A DNA stretch of 64,000 bases from assembly GCF_902686445.1 (NCBI RefSeq), contig NC_062215.1, forward strand, positions 27,364,750 to 27,428,749, given 5' to 3'. This stretch comes from Sciurus carolinensis (taxonomy: Eukaryota; Chordata; Mammalia; Rodentia; Sciuridae). Both the position numbers and the translations under genes were made by a program. Below the pieces are notes generated by a model. The model worked only from the letters and a program-made list of their open reading frames with translations. It ran no database searches and was not told where the DNA came from. Positions 31,972 through 43,574 of the stretch are shown in pieces; within the stretch, counting starts at the first letter, position 1; each line of letters begins with the position of its first letter.

Positions 31972-32315
31972 AAGAAAGTTTATATAAAAGGTTAGCCTAA
32001 TCAGGACATAATTCCCTTGATAGGGATTAACATGGTGATGATTATAGGCAGGTAGGATGTGGCTGGAGGAGGTGGATCCCTGGGGGCATGCCTTTGGGGT
32101 ACATATAATTTGCTTCTTGGTGGCATAACGCCAGCTGCTTTCCTCTGCGACGCTCTTCCACTGTGATGTTCTTCCTCACCTGGATCCCCAAGGAATGGAG
32201 TCTGCTGTCTATGGACTGAGACCTCTGCAACTGTGAGCCCCCAAATAAACTTCTCCTCCTCTAATTGTTCTTGTAAGGTCTTCTTCTTGCAGTAGCAAAA
32301 AAGCAGACTAAAACA

Positions 32316-32620
32316 TCTTAATTCCCAAATCTAAAACTAACCACCATTAATATTTTTGATCATATTCTTCATTATTTAAACATAAAATATTCAATATATG
32401 GCTCTGTAAATTTGCTTTTTATATTTTCATTATAACATGAGAATTTCCTCATGATTTAATCTATTAAATAACAAAAATAAATAGCATTTTATTAGATAGT
32501 ATCATGCTTCTGTAGCTGTTCCTCTATTATCAGACATTTCTGGTAGCTTCCAATTACCTGAACATTGTGTTATTATGAATGTTGTCTGTACATACATTTT
32601 GAGGTGCCTCTCTGTTTCTT
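32316..32620. other. AT-rich DNA, no gene seen
   Basis: No repeat or gene recognised. Confidence 0.4.
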
Positions 32621-32825
32621 TTTTTGGAGGGCAGCACCAGAGATTGAACTCAGGGACACTCAACCACTGAGCCACATCCCCAGCCCTAGTTTGTATTTTA
32701 TTTAGAGACAGGGCCTCACTGAGTTGTTTAGTACCTTGCTGTTGCTGAGGCTGGCTGTGAACTTGAGGTCCTCCTACCTCGGCCTCCCTAGTCTCTGGGA
32801 TCACAGGCTTGTACCAAGGTATCCA
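32621..32825 (-). repeat. Composite B1+ID SINE (MEN-like), antisense
   Basis: The plus strand shows the reversed ID half (GCAGCACCAGAGATTGAACTC, CTGAGCCACATCCCCAGCC), a TATTTTATTTAGAGACAGGG linker, and the reversed B1 half (GTTGCTGAGGCTGG, CTCGGCCTCCCTAG, GGGATCACAGGC). Flanks TGCCTCTCTGTTTCTTT and TGCCTCTGTTTCTTT are a near-perfect target duplication. Confidence 0.9.
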
Positions 32826-33352
32826 GTGCCTCTGTTTCTTTAGGATAAACTGCTAACATTGAATTACTGGGGAGTCAAACACTACAAATTGTTGCAAGTG
32901 CCATCCAAATATCCACCTCCATCTCCACTTTTCCACTCCTCTTCTGATTTTCCTTAGGACTGCCAGTGTTATATTCCTAGCCCATCTCTTCTACCTGCTC
33001 CCTATCCTGTTGTTTAAATCTGCGATGGGATCCCTGTTCAAGATGACCAGAGGGAGCATACTTATCTACTTCCCTTCAACCTAGTAAACAAAAAGGCATA
33101 AGGAACTAATTTAATGAAAGCTCCAGACAATGAGGATGAACAGAAACTTTGAGGAATTGCTGAGTGATAAAAAGCAAGTAGACAGGTTTGGTCAAGAGTG
33201 AAGACTAGAGAACAAGGTGCCCAAAGCTGATCTTAGAGAGGCTCACCGCAGAGAGGGGGGCTATTGTTCCCGACAGAATCTTGAAGAAACTGCAAATATG
33301 AAGAGCAGGAGTTTCAAAGAAACTCTCCAAATCCACAGTAGAGATGAGAACT
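32826..33352. other. Unique DNA, no gene seen
   Basis: Nothing recognisable between two antisense composite SINEs. Confidence 0.4.
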
Positions 33353-33555
33353 CTTTTTTTTTTTTTTTTTGGTTTTAGGAATTGAACCCAGGTCACTTAA
33401 ACACTGAGCCACATCCCCACTCCTGTATTTTATTTTATTTTGAAAGGGTATTGCTAAGTCCTTAGGGTCTTGCTAAATTGCTGAGGCTGGCCTTGGACTT
33501 GCAATCCTCCTGTCTTAGCCTCCTGAGATGACAGGTGTGGGCCACCCCGCCTGGC
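33353..33555 (-). repeat. Composite B1+ID SINE (MEN-like), antisense, second copy
   Basis: Same order: poly(T), GAATTGAACCCAGGTCAC, ACTGAGCCACATCCCC, TATTTTATTTTATTTTG, GCTGAGGCTGGCCTTGGAC, TAGCCTCCTGAGATGAC, then CACCCCGCCTGGC. It lies 0.5 kb from the previous one. Sequence differences make separate insertion likely. Confidence 0.9.
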
Positions 33556-34429
33556 GAGAAGAGAATTTTCTTTTTAAAATAGAAAGGGGCAGTGAAGGTG
33601 TTCAGGTGTGGAATTCACTGCAGTGGTACTCCTTGAAGGTGTAGTAACCATGTCTTTTATTTTCCATATTCTGGTGCTTTGATATCCCTGGGCTAGTCGA
33701 TTCCTAGTTTGTAAGCAACTTGTCTGCCAGTCTTCCATAGGCAGACCACTCACCAGAGCCCACGCCTCCACCCCCTCCCTCACTGGGCTCTCACAGGTAG
33801 GCCCCTACCCACCTGCTCTAGGACTGGAAGCTCAGTACCAGGGATAGCCCCTCTGACCCAGAGCCTGCCAGAATTCTCCAGACTAGCTGATCCTCACTTG
33901 CCAACCCTGGCTTTTTCCTTCCTGCAGAAACCACAGTGAAGGTTCTTGCCCCGATTCCTCCCTTTCTGCTTCCTGACTGACCTTGGTGCTTCATGCAAAG
34001 CCCTGTGTGAGGTAGCCTGCCCTTTCCTCCTAAGAATGGTGTGTAACAAACTTCTCTTGAATGGCAATTGGTTCCTGGTCTGTTGGCTTCCCTGTTTCTC
34101 AGTTTTGTTTTTTTTTTAAATTAATACACTATATTTTACAACAAAAACCTTTCCGCTGGGGTTCCCGATTTGACTGTCAACTCCCTACAAATTCTGCTTG
34201 GTGGCCTTTCCAGTAGTTTTCAGCAATAAAAAAATAGGTAGATAACAGACCTATGTAGAAGCATGAAAAAAAAATTCCAGATGTAAACACATGTAGAAGG
34301 ATAAAATGGCAAGAGTTAACCCATGTCGTGTTGGGGCTTATATAGAAGAAGAGAGAAACTAGGAGAAAGCATAGAACAGATGCATGCACATGCAGGAACT
34401 TAGTTGCATTTCAAATCAGTGGTGATGGG
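33556..34429. other. Unclassified DNA, possible old LTR end
   Basis: GTGTAACAAACTTCTCTTGAATGG near 34040-34063 resembles the end of an old LTR, but I cannot name a family or find its other side. No gene is seen. Confidence 0.3.
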
Positions 34430-35470
34430 ATTTATTCAACAAATTGACTAGCTGGAAAAAAGTTATATCTGTTTATCATATAATAGACTAAAAATAATTT
34501 TGAGATGGATTATAGACATAAATGTAAAAAAAAACCCATAGTGATTAAATTAATAGGATAATGCTTTTATAATCTGATGCTAAAGAAGGCTTTCCAAAGC
34601 CAGGACAAAAACCCAGAAACCACAAAGGAAAAGATTTACAGATTTTATATTTTAAAAATGGACGTTTTTATGCTTTAGCAAAAGTCACTTATGAACACAT
34701 TTAAAAGACGAATGATAAAACAGAAAAAAAATTTTGTAACACCTAAAACAGAAAAATGGTTAATATTCACAACGTATAACAAGCTCATAAAAATCAGTGT
34801 GAAAAAGAAAACCTATTCTAATGGAAAAGAAGCAAGGGATATGAATAGGCAATTCACAGAAAAAATACAAAAGGTAAATAAACATATGAAAAGTGATGAA
34901 CTTCACTAGCAATCAGAGATATGCAAATTTAGTCAACAGTGAGCTAGCATTTTTCATGTATCAGATTGGGAAAAAAATTTTAAAGATGGGTGGTATCCAG
35001 GGTTGGCAAAGATGTGAGGGAGAAGGAACATCTCTCGCTATGGATGGCAGGGAGATGGCTTTGGGGAGAATTTGGGGACCATTTGGTAGAATGCATCCAA
35101 ATTACAGAGTGTTTTTGGTGTTGCCACTCTACTCTTAGAAATAGTTCTCCCCGAATGCTCGCTCAGGGGCATAAACAGGTGGGCAAAACATCTGATCTCT
35201 GATAACAAAAAAGTAGAGTATCTTGAAGGGTCGTCAATAAACAGGGTTGAACACTGTGGAAAGAAAATGTCACAGTGAGTGAAGAGAAAGAATAGACTGA
35301 CATGGCCTAACGTGAATAGATATGTTGTGTTGTTGGTGAAAAAGGGAAAAGGAAACAACGAAAGTTGCAAAATAATAAGATAATATGTACAGGATTATCT
35401 ACGTCATATGCACATATAGGTTTATATATAATCATATATATACATATGATATACTGAAGTGGCTGATACA
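34430..35470 (+). mobile_element. Old L1 LINE (L1M-like), sense, ORF2 end and 3' UTR
   Basis: The order follows L1 ORF2: AAGAAGGCTTTCCAAAGCCAGG, GGGATATGAATAGGCAATTCACAG, TATGAAAAGTGATGAACTTCACTAGC, then a 3' UTR. It is much more diverged than the L1 copies at 31 and 45 kb, and frames are broken. The end is AT-rich and uncertain. Confidence 0.75.
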
Positions 35471-35632
35471 ACACTGTTCTGCAAACTCACAGGGTTACAT
35501 CACCATGTCCCTTCTCCTTTTTGCAGCCAATCATTTGAGCCTCCATAGGCCTTAGTACAGAAAATTCAGAATCTCTCACTTTTGATTGCCTGTCCCCAAA
35601 ATTGTCCAAAGCCTCATGAACGCCATTTGTGA

Positions 35633-35635
<3 letters not shown>

Positions 35636-35680
<45 letters not shown>
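35636..35680. repeat. (TG)n microsatellite
   Basis: About 22 uninterrupted TG units, likely variable in length. Confidence 0.97.
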
Positions 35681-35734
35681 GGGGGATATTTATCAGTTAG
35701 CTTTCTCTTTTTGTTTTATCCTTGAACCACTTTG

Positions 35735-35870
35735 ATTTTTTAAAAAGGTGCATTATAATGACACATAATGGTGGGATTTGTGTTAGGTATCCACACATGC
35801 ACACAATACAAGAATATAATTTGGTCACTATCATTCCCTAGTACATGCATGTCCCCTCTCATCCTCCTTC
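35735..35870 (-). mobile_element. L1 3' end fragment, antisense
   Basis: AGGTGCATTATAATGACACATAATGG, GATTTGTG and ACAAGAATATAATTTGGTCA match a common mammalian L1 3' UTR end in reverse. Short and truncated. Confidence 0.6.
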
Positions 35871-35874
35871 CCTA

Positions 35875-36323
35875 GTCAGTTTTCCATCATTACAATGACA
35901 TACCTGAGGTAGCCAGATTATAAAGAGAAAAGCTTTATTTAGCTCGTTATCTTAGAGGCTCAAAATTCAAGATCAGTGTCTGGCAGGACTTACTTGTTTG
36001 GCCTCTGGTGAGGGTGGTGGATGGCTGCCCATCATGGTGGAAGCATATGAGGAAGAGCTTACATTGCTAAATAAGGAGAAGAAGAGGGAAGGAGAGAGGA
36101 GGGGATGGGGGAAAGGGAGAGAGAGGAGTAAAGGGAGTGGTAAAGACAGAGAGACTGGGGAGACTGGGGTCCCACAATCCCCAGTCCCCTCTGAAGACTC
36201 TCACCCCTCCCCATGACCCAAGGACTTCCCACTTTCTCAATATTGCCACCCTGGGAACCAAGCCCTCAATCACGGTGGATTCTTGGGGGACACAATTAAA
36301 CAAACCATATCCAAACCATAGCA
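35875..36323 (-). mobile_element. MaLR-like LTR, antisense
   Basis: Plus-strand landmarks: CATCATTACAATGACATACC, GAGAAAAGCTTTATTTAGC, CATCATGGTGGAAGC, a purine-rich GGGA stretch (36070-36160), and GGGGGACACAATTAAACAAACC near the end. This fits an antisense MaLR LTR of a different subtype from the 9.2 and 27.1 kb copies. Confidence 0.6.
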
Positions 36324-37059
36324 GATGAGGATGTCAATTCCTCTTCCAGACTCAAAAGATGGAGTTGAATGGGGTTGGCCTTCTCAAGACATCCCGTCAC
36401 CGACTAGCCTGGTACAATCTAGCCTAGGACTGTGCTGCCTAGCTGTGATGATGTTCCCTGACTTGGGCACCTATAATGGGTACTTGCAGGATATTTCCTA
36501 TGCCTTTTGGACTGAGGTCAGATGAAAACATGGTTCTCCTTGCTCAACTCTTTCAGTTCCTATTCAACCAACTTCCAGGTCCCCTGCGAGCCAGAGAACA
36601 GAGTCAAGACTGGACTCTGCTAGTTCAGAGGACCGCCTTAACCCTCTCCTTCCCTCTCTAGGGAGTCCACAAAGGGGTTGAGTTTTTTTTTTTTTTTTTT
36701 TTAACAAACTCAAAGTTGTTATTTGTTTTCCTTTCCAGAGTACAGGACAGATTGGTACTTCTCTATAGAAAGTTGTGCTTTCCACAGATCTAATCCTGGC
36801 ACTGTGCTGTTGGATAGTATAGGAAGGATTCACAGCAAAATATAAATGGTGGATCATCTACTTGTGGTCTGGTGCAGATTAGGGTCAGGAGTGGAAGTTA
36901 AATAATGAGTATCACATTTAATTCTCTGAATATTTCAAATGTAGTAAACTTTAATTTGATTTCATCTGGAGAGGGTTAATGAACTTGTACACACACACAC
37001 AAATCAACTTAAAATAATTGAAAAAAATGTCTTGCTCACACCTGATCAGTGTTTCTTTT
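36324..37059. other. Unique DNA with a poly(T) run
   Basis: A T run lies at about 36683-36702. No gene is seen. Confidence 0.4.
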
Positions 37060-37770
37060 TCTACTGGCTCATTCCCATCCATTATCACATACTATTATTC
37101 CTCCCAACTTAAAAATATTTCATCTTAATTACTTATCCTTTTTAAGCTACCGTGACCTTATTTTTCTGCTTTTTTGCAGCAAAACTCCCCAAGAGTTATC
37201 TAAATTTATTTGTAAGTCCTTTCTTCCCATTTTCTCATGAACATATGCTAAAGATGGTTCCCCTTCCCGTGCTTACTACTGCTTTCATGGAAGTCACTAA
37301 TAGCCACCATACTGTTGATGCAATGGTCATTTTCAATTTTGACCCATTTCATACTTGATCCATCCACCTTAGAATAGTTCATTCACTTACAAAATACCGT
37401 GCTCCTCCAGTTCTCCTGCTCTCTTCCTGACAGCTCCGTCCTAGTCTCCTTTGCTGATTACAGATTCACATTTCTCCATGTTGTATTGGGTGCTCCAGGG
37501 CTCAGTCCTTCAGTTTTTTATCTAGTATGATTTAATCACTCATGACTTTACATATCATAATGTTAAACATACTGCACTATTTAACTTTTAGTTTAACCCT
37601 CACCTTAATTCCAGGTTCATATACTCTACTACTGCCTACTTGACACCTCCACATACATGTTTGCTAAGTATTTCAAATTCAGCATATACCCCTCAACTGA
37701 TCTCATGGTATTCTTTCCCAAACCTGGTCTTCTTCATTCCTCAACAAAAATGAAATATGATAACTCTGTC

Positions 37771-38202
37771 TGTTCTGGTTTGGATGTGAGGTGTCCCCCA
37801 AAAGCTCACATGTGAGAGAATGTAGGAAGGTTCAAAGGAGAAATGATTGGGTTGTAAGAGTCTTAGCTCAATCAGTGAATTAATCCCTGATGGGATTAAC
37901 TGAAATGGTAGGGTGTGACTGGAGGAGCTGGGAATTTGGGCATGGCTATAGGGTGTATATTTTGTATCTGGGGAGTGGCATCTCTCTCTGTTCCCTGATC
38001 ACCTTGATATAAGCTGCTTCCCTCTACCACCCTCTCCCGCCATGATGTTCTACCTCACCTAAGGTCCTGAGGAATGGAGTTGGCCTTCTATGGACTTATA
38101 TCTCTGAAACCGTGAACCCTCAAATAATCTTCTCCTCCTCTATAATTGTGCTGGTCAGATCATTGAGTCACAGTAGCAAAAAAAAAAAAGCTGACTAAAA
38201 CA
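37771..38202 (+). mobile_element. Solo LTR, ERVL-MaLR type, inside L2
   Basis: Begins TGTTCTGGTTTGGATGTGAGG, contains CCCCCAAAAGCTCACATGTGAG, GGGATTAACTG, CGCCATGATGTTCTACCTCACC and GGAATGGAGTTGGCC, and ends in CTGACTAAAACA. This is the same family as the 30.5 kb LTR. No five-base target duplication is obvious. Confidence 0.9.
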
Positions 38203-38796
38203 CCATTACTCAAGAGAAAACCATGGAGTCATCCTTGATCTATGTTTTTTTTTTTTTTCTCAAATTCCATGTTTAACCCACCAGTGAATGTTGTTTACTT
38301 GACCTTCAAATTATATCCAGTATATGAACACTTTCTGCCAGCTCTTCTGCTGCCTCCCTGGGTCGAGGCATGATCCTCCCTGGATTGCTACAATAGCCTC
38401 CTCACTGGTTGTCTGGACTCGGTCTTTGAGCTCTTTCAGTAATTTTCAACACAGAGTGATTCTGTTCAACTGTAAAGCAGATGGTCACTCTGCTCACAAT
38501 TCTACAGATACTCCTTAGCTCCTATTCCTCTTGTTGCCCTTGTTCTCCTGACCCCAACTTCCTACTTTCCTGTGGAACAGGAGTCTTAGGGCCTTTATAA
38601 CTGCTGTTCTTCCAGTTTAGGCTACTTTCCCCCCAAATATCCAAGTGTTCACAAGCTTAAAACACTCACATCTTTGACTTTATGTTGGATTTTCCATGAG
38701 GTTTTCCACTACTATACTATTTAAAATGGCACACTTTGCCCAGCCTCTAGGTATCTCCTATCCATCTTTCCAGCATCTTCTTCAAATACTATCTCT

Positions 38797-39236
38797 ATTA
38801 GTTTCTTAGTGCTGCCATAACAAATCACCACAAACTGGGAGACTTAAAGCAAGAGAAATTTCTTGTCTCACATTTCTGAAGGCCAGAGAACTGCAATGAA
38901 GGTTCTGGTAGGGTTGGTTCTTTCTGGGGATCTGAGGGATAGTCTGTTCACTCCTCTTTTCCAGCTTTGCTGGTTACCAGCAAGTGTTCCTTGACTTGGA
39001 GAGGCATCCCTCCAATCCCTTCCTCTCTCACATGACCTTCTTCCTTGTTTATCTTTACTCTGTGTTTTCACAAGACCTTCTTTATAGGGTTGGATTTTAA
39101 GGCCCATTCTAATTCAGTATGGTCCCCTTATACCTGGGTCACATCTGCAAAGACTTTACAAATAAGGTCAGATATCAGGGGTTAGCACTTCAGCCTATTT
39201 TTGGGGGGTGAGGGACAAAATTCAATTCATAACATC
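38797..39236 (-). mobile_element. MLT1-type LTR (ERVL-MaLR), antisense, inside L2
   Basis: Plus strand: TATTAGTTTCTTAGTGCTGCC, CACCACAAACTGGGAGAC, AGAAATTTCTTGTCTCACATTTC, GCAAAGACTTTACAAATAAGG, GGGGTTAGCACTTCAGCC, ending near ATTCAATTCATAACA. Clear antisense MLT1. Open frames in it are not host genes. Confidence 0.9.
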
Positions 39237-39400
39237 ATCTGGCATACAATATATTTGTACTTTTTTGCTTTTGGCCTATTTACTTAAGAATATAAAGTAT
39301 AAGATAGCTGAAATTTTTGTCTGATTTTTTTTTTCACTGCTATTCTCTCAGAGAACAAAATGTTGCCTGGGTGGGCTATTTCCCATAAACAGTGACTCCC

Positions 39401-39535
39401 TGGGCTGGGGTTGTGGCTCAGTGGTAGAGTGTTTGCCTAGCACACATGAGGCACTGGGTTTGATCCTTAGCATCACATAAAACAAAACAAAACAACAAAA
39501 AAACACACAACTAAATAAAATCATTGAAAAAAGAA
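39401..39535 (+). repeat. ID-type SINE inside L2 region
   Basis: GGGCTGGGGTTGTGGCTCAG (A-box region) and GGGTTTGATCC (B box with a change) are followed by an AC/AAAC-rich tail. TGACTCCC occurs at 39393-39400 and 39536-39543, a target duplication. Confidence 0.93.
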
Positions 39536-40005
39536 TGACTCCCCTGCTTGCCCCACATGACCAGGAGGATAAAGATCCAACCACCAAACATACTGTTTAA
39601 GCTCTTGAATCTTCTGGTCCTCACTGAAGTTTCATTCTCAGCTGAATGCCCCCAGATTTGGTCATTCTCCCTCTCGAAAACATGCTTTTCCTTGTCTTCA
39701 AAGCATGCATTCCTCTTTTAAAATATATCTTATATATCCTCCAAAGATCAGCTCAGATCTTACACCCTGAAATCTTCCTTGACCCCATAGACACTATTAA
39801 TGGTCACTTCCTGAGTTCCTTCCACTTGTTTTTTTTTCACGTTAGAAATCTTAAATGCACTTGAATGTGTTGATCTGTTATCATGACGACCTTGACTTTC
39901 TCCATTAAACTAAAAGATCCTTCAGAGAGGGACCCATTTCTGCCTTATCTCTCTGTCTCTCTTTCACTCCAAATGCTAGTATCTACTAAGCTTGGACTAC
40001 AATAG

Positions 40006-40554
40006 CTTCATACCAAATACCTGTGGACAGAGTGAAAGGAAGTAAGACAGATTTGCTCTCTTGGGCTTTGAAGTAGGAGCAGATATTATTTGGCTACCAA
40101 ACTCCAGAACACTTGTACTATGGAGTCAAGCAATGAGAAAGGTGGGAAGGTGGAGGTTTCTAAAGCTTTTTTGAAGTTACCATAAACAAGTGGCTTCCAG
40201 GAAAGTCCTCAGTCATGAGAAGAGGGTGCAGAGATTAATACAGGAGCATCAAAATAGACTGTGCATAAGGCCAAAAAGGGACTTTGTCTTCAAGCTGTCT
40301 TAAAACTAATGCCAGTGTAGTCAGTGTCAGGAGGATCCTTCCCCAGCAGGTTGCATCCTCTCTAAACACCCATCTGTAGAACAATTTCCAGAGGTATTTT
40401 GAGCATTGTGGGAGAATTTAATAGTGAAGTCTTAGACTCAGGTGAGACAGAGCGGCCCTAACAACTGCAGCTGCCAAGTATGAAAACTTCCTGAGTAACA
40501 ATTCCCTCTCCTAAACTGGTTTGAAAGTGTGACTGGTCTTCTTTCATCTTTAAG
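40006..40554. other. Unique DNA, no gene seen
   Basis: No repeat or gene recognised. Confidence 0.4.
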
Positions 40555-40745
40555 CAGTATTATGCAAAGACTTAGAGTCACTCTGTTAGAATCACTTCAG
40601 TGCTTAAAAAAAAAAATCTGATTCTGTGGGTCCCTCCCATCTAAAATCTCCTGGAATCAGATCTTTTGTCTCTAGAATCTATATTGTCAATAAGCCACCA
40701 GGAGAAAATGATACATACTAATGTTCAAGGATTCCTACATTAAAG
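40555..40745 (+). mobile_element. MER-type hAT DNA element, non-autonomous
   Basis: Order ACTCTGTTAGAATCACTTCAGTGC, an A run, CTGATTCTGTGGGTCCCTCCC, AATCTCCTGGAATCAGATC, then TAATGTTCAAGG, as in Charlie-type MER elements. The subfamily is uncertain. Confidence 0.6.
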
Positions 40746-40796
40746 AAACTGATCACTCCTAAATCTATCTGGGTGATAAATCATGGTCAACCCTTG

Positions 40797-41263
40797 TGAT
40801 GGTTAATTTTATGTGTCAGCTCAACAGGATTAAGGAATATCCAGATAGCTGTTTAAACATTATTTCTAGATGTGACTGTGAAGGTGTTTCTGGAAGAGAG
40901 GAGCAATCAAATCAGTAGACTGAGCACAGAAAATCACTCTCACCAACATGGGCTGGCATTTTTCAATCCCTGAGGGTCCACATGTTACAAAAGGCAGAGA
41001 AAGGGGAATTTGTTTCCTCACTTGATCTGGCACATCCATTTCCCATCCTGGGATTTTGGTGCTTCTGGTTCTTTAGATCTAGACTTACATTATCAGTACC
41101 ACCACCATTTCTCAGGGCTCCAAGTTTAGATTGAATTAGACCACTGGATTTTCAAGTTCTTCAGCGTGCAAATAGAACCAATTCCTATAATAAATTTTCT
41201 CATGTGTGTCATCTATTGGTTCACATCCTCCAGAGAACCCTGGCTAATGCACCTGATGCAACA
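40797..41263 (+). mobile_element. MLT2-like LTR (ERVL)
   Basis: Starts TGTGATGGTTAATTTTATGTGTCAGC, with TAAACATTATTTCTAGATGTGACTGTGAAGG, then AATTCCTATAATAAATTTTCTC and an ending of AGAGAACCCTGGCTAATGCACC. This is the order of an ERVL LTR of the MLT2 group. It is a solo LTR with no virus genes. Confidence 0.8.
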
Positions 41264-41629
41264 GCAGGAAAGAGAAGGGAGTGGAAGACAATAGCCAATC
41301 TTTGGATATACTTATTGACCTTCAAGTTGGGGATCTCTCTAAACATGCCCCTTTTCAACCACTAAAAGAACTATTCTTAGAGGGTGAACACCTAGAAAGA
41401 AGCCCACACACTTAGGGAAGTAGGTCCACAGGGCTGGGACACAGGATGGAGAAAAGCAGAGTTCCTGATGGCTTGCTAGCAGTCACACTAAAAGCCAGGC
41501 CAGGATTACAAGATGGTTGAAACCATGGACAGTCATTCTTTCAGCAACTCGTGGACCTAAATAAAGATTTCAAATAAGGGTGGCACAATGAAAATGAGGT
41601 AGATGGAATAAGAAAGGACAAGGTTGCTC
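41264..41629. other. Unique DNA, no gene seen
   Basis: No repeat or gene recognised. Confidence 0.4.
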
Positions 41630-41805
41630 CCCTGTTCTGCCTGTTACTTCTGGCTCAGTGAATCTGGACAAGTTATTTAAATGACCTCACCTGCAGTTTT
41701 CTCATGTGTACAATGAGGGCAGCATCACCCTTGGCTAATCTGTTATGAAGATGCAGTGAAATAAAGTGAGATCAACTTAGTATGATACTTAACACTTAAG
41801 AGATC
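41630..41805 (+). repeat. MIR SINE
   Basis: TTACTTCTGGCTCAGTGAATCTGG, CAGTTTTCTCATGTGTACAATGAGG, CTGTTATGAAGATGCAGTGAAA follow MIR order. Confidence 0.75.
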
Positions 41806-41880
41806 CCTGAAATAAGACTTCTAGGTTCCTTCCCTTTGTCTATAATAAGGCGCAGGCAGAAGTTGGCACTGGTTAAAATT

Positions 41881-42008
41881 TAAAAAGAAGGATGAACGAA
41901 GGGAAGAAAAAAAGTTAAAAAAAAAATCAAAAGAAGAGCAAAAAGGGAGAGGAAGGAAAAGAGAAAAAAGAAAAATAAAAGATATAGGGGAAAAAAAAGA
42001 AAAGAAAA
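41881..42008. repeat. Purine-rich low-complexity tract
   Basis: About 125 bases nearly all A and G on the plus strand (AAAGAAGG, AAAAAGGGAGAGG). The minus-strand frames here (41821-42098), rich in F/S/L, come from this tract. Confidence 0.85.
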
Positions 42009-42484
42009 TGAGTTTGGTCCACTTTGGCAGATACAATAAGCAAACTGAAAATAAAATGTTTCACTGCACATTTCAATTAAGGTCTTTAAAGAGTACATGA
42101 TGCTGTTTCAGATTACTTGAAATAACTAGAAAGTAGACCAAGGACTATTTTCTGTAGCTTAGAGTCAAATAATATGAAAGTAAACATTGGAAAGCTCTTA
42201 AAGCATCCCAAATTGTTTTTCCTTCCTTCAAATGTCAAAATACCTATCTCAACAGATATTTTTAAATTGCATTCTTCTTTCAAGATCCTTCTATTCTCAC
42301 TTAGGAATGAAAGAAATAACCTGGCTAGAAATGGCACATCTTTGGCAGGATGGGAGGGAAGTTTAAATAAATTTCAATTTGACTGTCTTCTAGATCATGG
42401 TAGATATTGATTATGTTTTGCTACTGGGTTCTGTGGAAACTGGAGAGAAAAAAATAATCTTTTAGTACCTACTGTTCCCATTAC
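42009..42484. other. Unique DNA, no gene seen
   Basis: Overlapping frames of 74-78 codons on both strands; no recognisable product. Confidence 0.4.
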
Positions 42485-42990
42485 CTCTGCTTCATAGCAA
42501 TTTACCTCCAAACCTAGTGACCTAAAATACCAATTTATTATTATTTTATCACTCATGGTTCTGTGGATTGACGGGGATCAGCTGGGTGCACTTGGGGTGG
42601 TTCTTGTTTTCACAGTCTGGGGACACAGTGACCTGAAGACTCTTTGGGTTGGTGTCTAAGATGGCTCACTCCAAGGTGGCAGTTGATTTGGGAAGTTGAC
42701 TGAGTCTCAGCTTGGGTTGTCAACTTGGATATTCAAACATGTCTTCTCAAGGTGGCTAAAGCCTGGTGGGTAGATTCTGAGAGGGAGAGCCCAGGTGTGA
42801 GCCTTTTAGGAAACTCTAGAGGAGACTGCAAATATTCTTAGGACCTAGACTCTAAAGTCATCAGCGTCACTTCTACCACATTCTATTAATCATGTAGGGC
42901 CAGTCAATAATTAAATGCATGAGGATGTGAGTACATGCGGGGGTCAATTCCGGGAAGGACAGTTGATTGGTGCGCCATCTTTGGAGACTT
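42485..42990 (-). mobile_element. Old LTR-like element, MaLR-like, antisense
   Basis: CTCATGGTTCTGTGGATTGACGG, CAGCTGGGTGCACTTGGGG, CTAAGATGGCTCACTCC and CACTTCTACCACATTCTATT are in the antisense order of an old mammalian LTR of the MLT1 kind. Family naming is tentative. Confidence 0.55.
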
Positions 42991-43574
42991 ATTTACCTTC
43001 CAATTAAATTTCTTCATTCATGGGAGCATTTCTACTTTTACAAGATCAATAGTGGGGTTACCTACCCTTTAACTTTCAAATGGAAGTTTCATGAGCACAT
43101 ATCAAACCACGAGCTGTAACAAAGCACACGACTAAACATTCCTTGCTAAAATGTCTGTGAAAGTCCTTTAACAAGATAAGGACCCACTGGGGGACCTCTG
43201 AGAGTCTCTGATTCCAATCCCTAATGGGGGTACACCAGTGACTACACACTGGGGAAGTAGGCTGGTATGAGTGAACCATGCATATGAAGTCTCTTGAATG
43301 ACCCAATTCCCCTATTTTCTTCATCTGGAAGAAAGGATGGAGCCAAACAAGACCATTTTTTAGTGTTGCTTTCCTCCTGACCTTCTGTTAGTGTGCCAGC
43401 AGCTTAGGGTTTTTGCAGGGAACTTCAAAGAATAGAATATTGTTTTGGTTGTTGCAATTCATGTCACTTAATCATCTCTCTCTTTTTGAGTTTTGGTTCA
43501 TTCGTGAGGATAGTGTGGGCAGGATGAGTAGAATCCTATTTGCTCTGTCACTGTGGGAAGTTAGGAGAAGAGTG
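42991..43574. other. Unique DNA, no gene seen
   Basis: No repeat or gene recognised. Confidence 0.4.

Larger units (their letters stand above)
30458..32315 (+). mobile_element. Solo LTR, ERVL-MaLR type, split by a 1.45 kb L1
   Basis: The left piece (30458-30524) begins TGTTATAGTTTAGATATTAGG and reads through CCCCCAAAAGCTCATGTGTGAG. The right piece (31986-32315) continues through GATAGGGATTAACATGG, GGGGGCATGCCTTTGGGG and AATAAACTTCTCCTCC to AGACTAAAACA. CCTTA at 30453-30457 and TCTTA at 32316-32320 look like a five-base target duplication with one change. The L1 entered later. Confidence 0.88.
37060..40005 (+). mobile_element. Long L2 LINE fossil, split by two LTRs and an ID SINE
   Basis: Pieces in L2 order flank the insertions. 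Before 37771: GTGCTCCAGGGCTCAGTCCTTC and CCTACTTGACACCTCCACATAC, the DNA behind the reverse-transcriptase C-terminus. Around 38215: CATGGAGTCATCCTTGATC, then GCTACAATAGCCTCCTCACTGG. After 39640: CTCCAAAGATCAGCTCAGATC and ATCTTCCTTGACCCC, leading to the 3' end. The net L2 is about 1.9 kb. Frames are destroyed. Confidence 0.78.
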
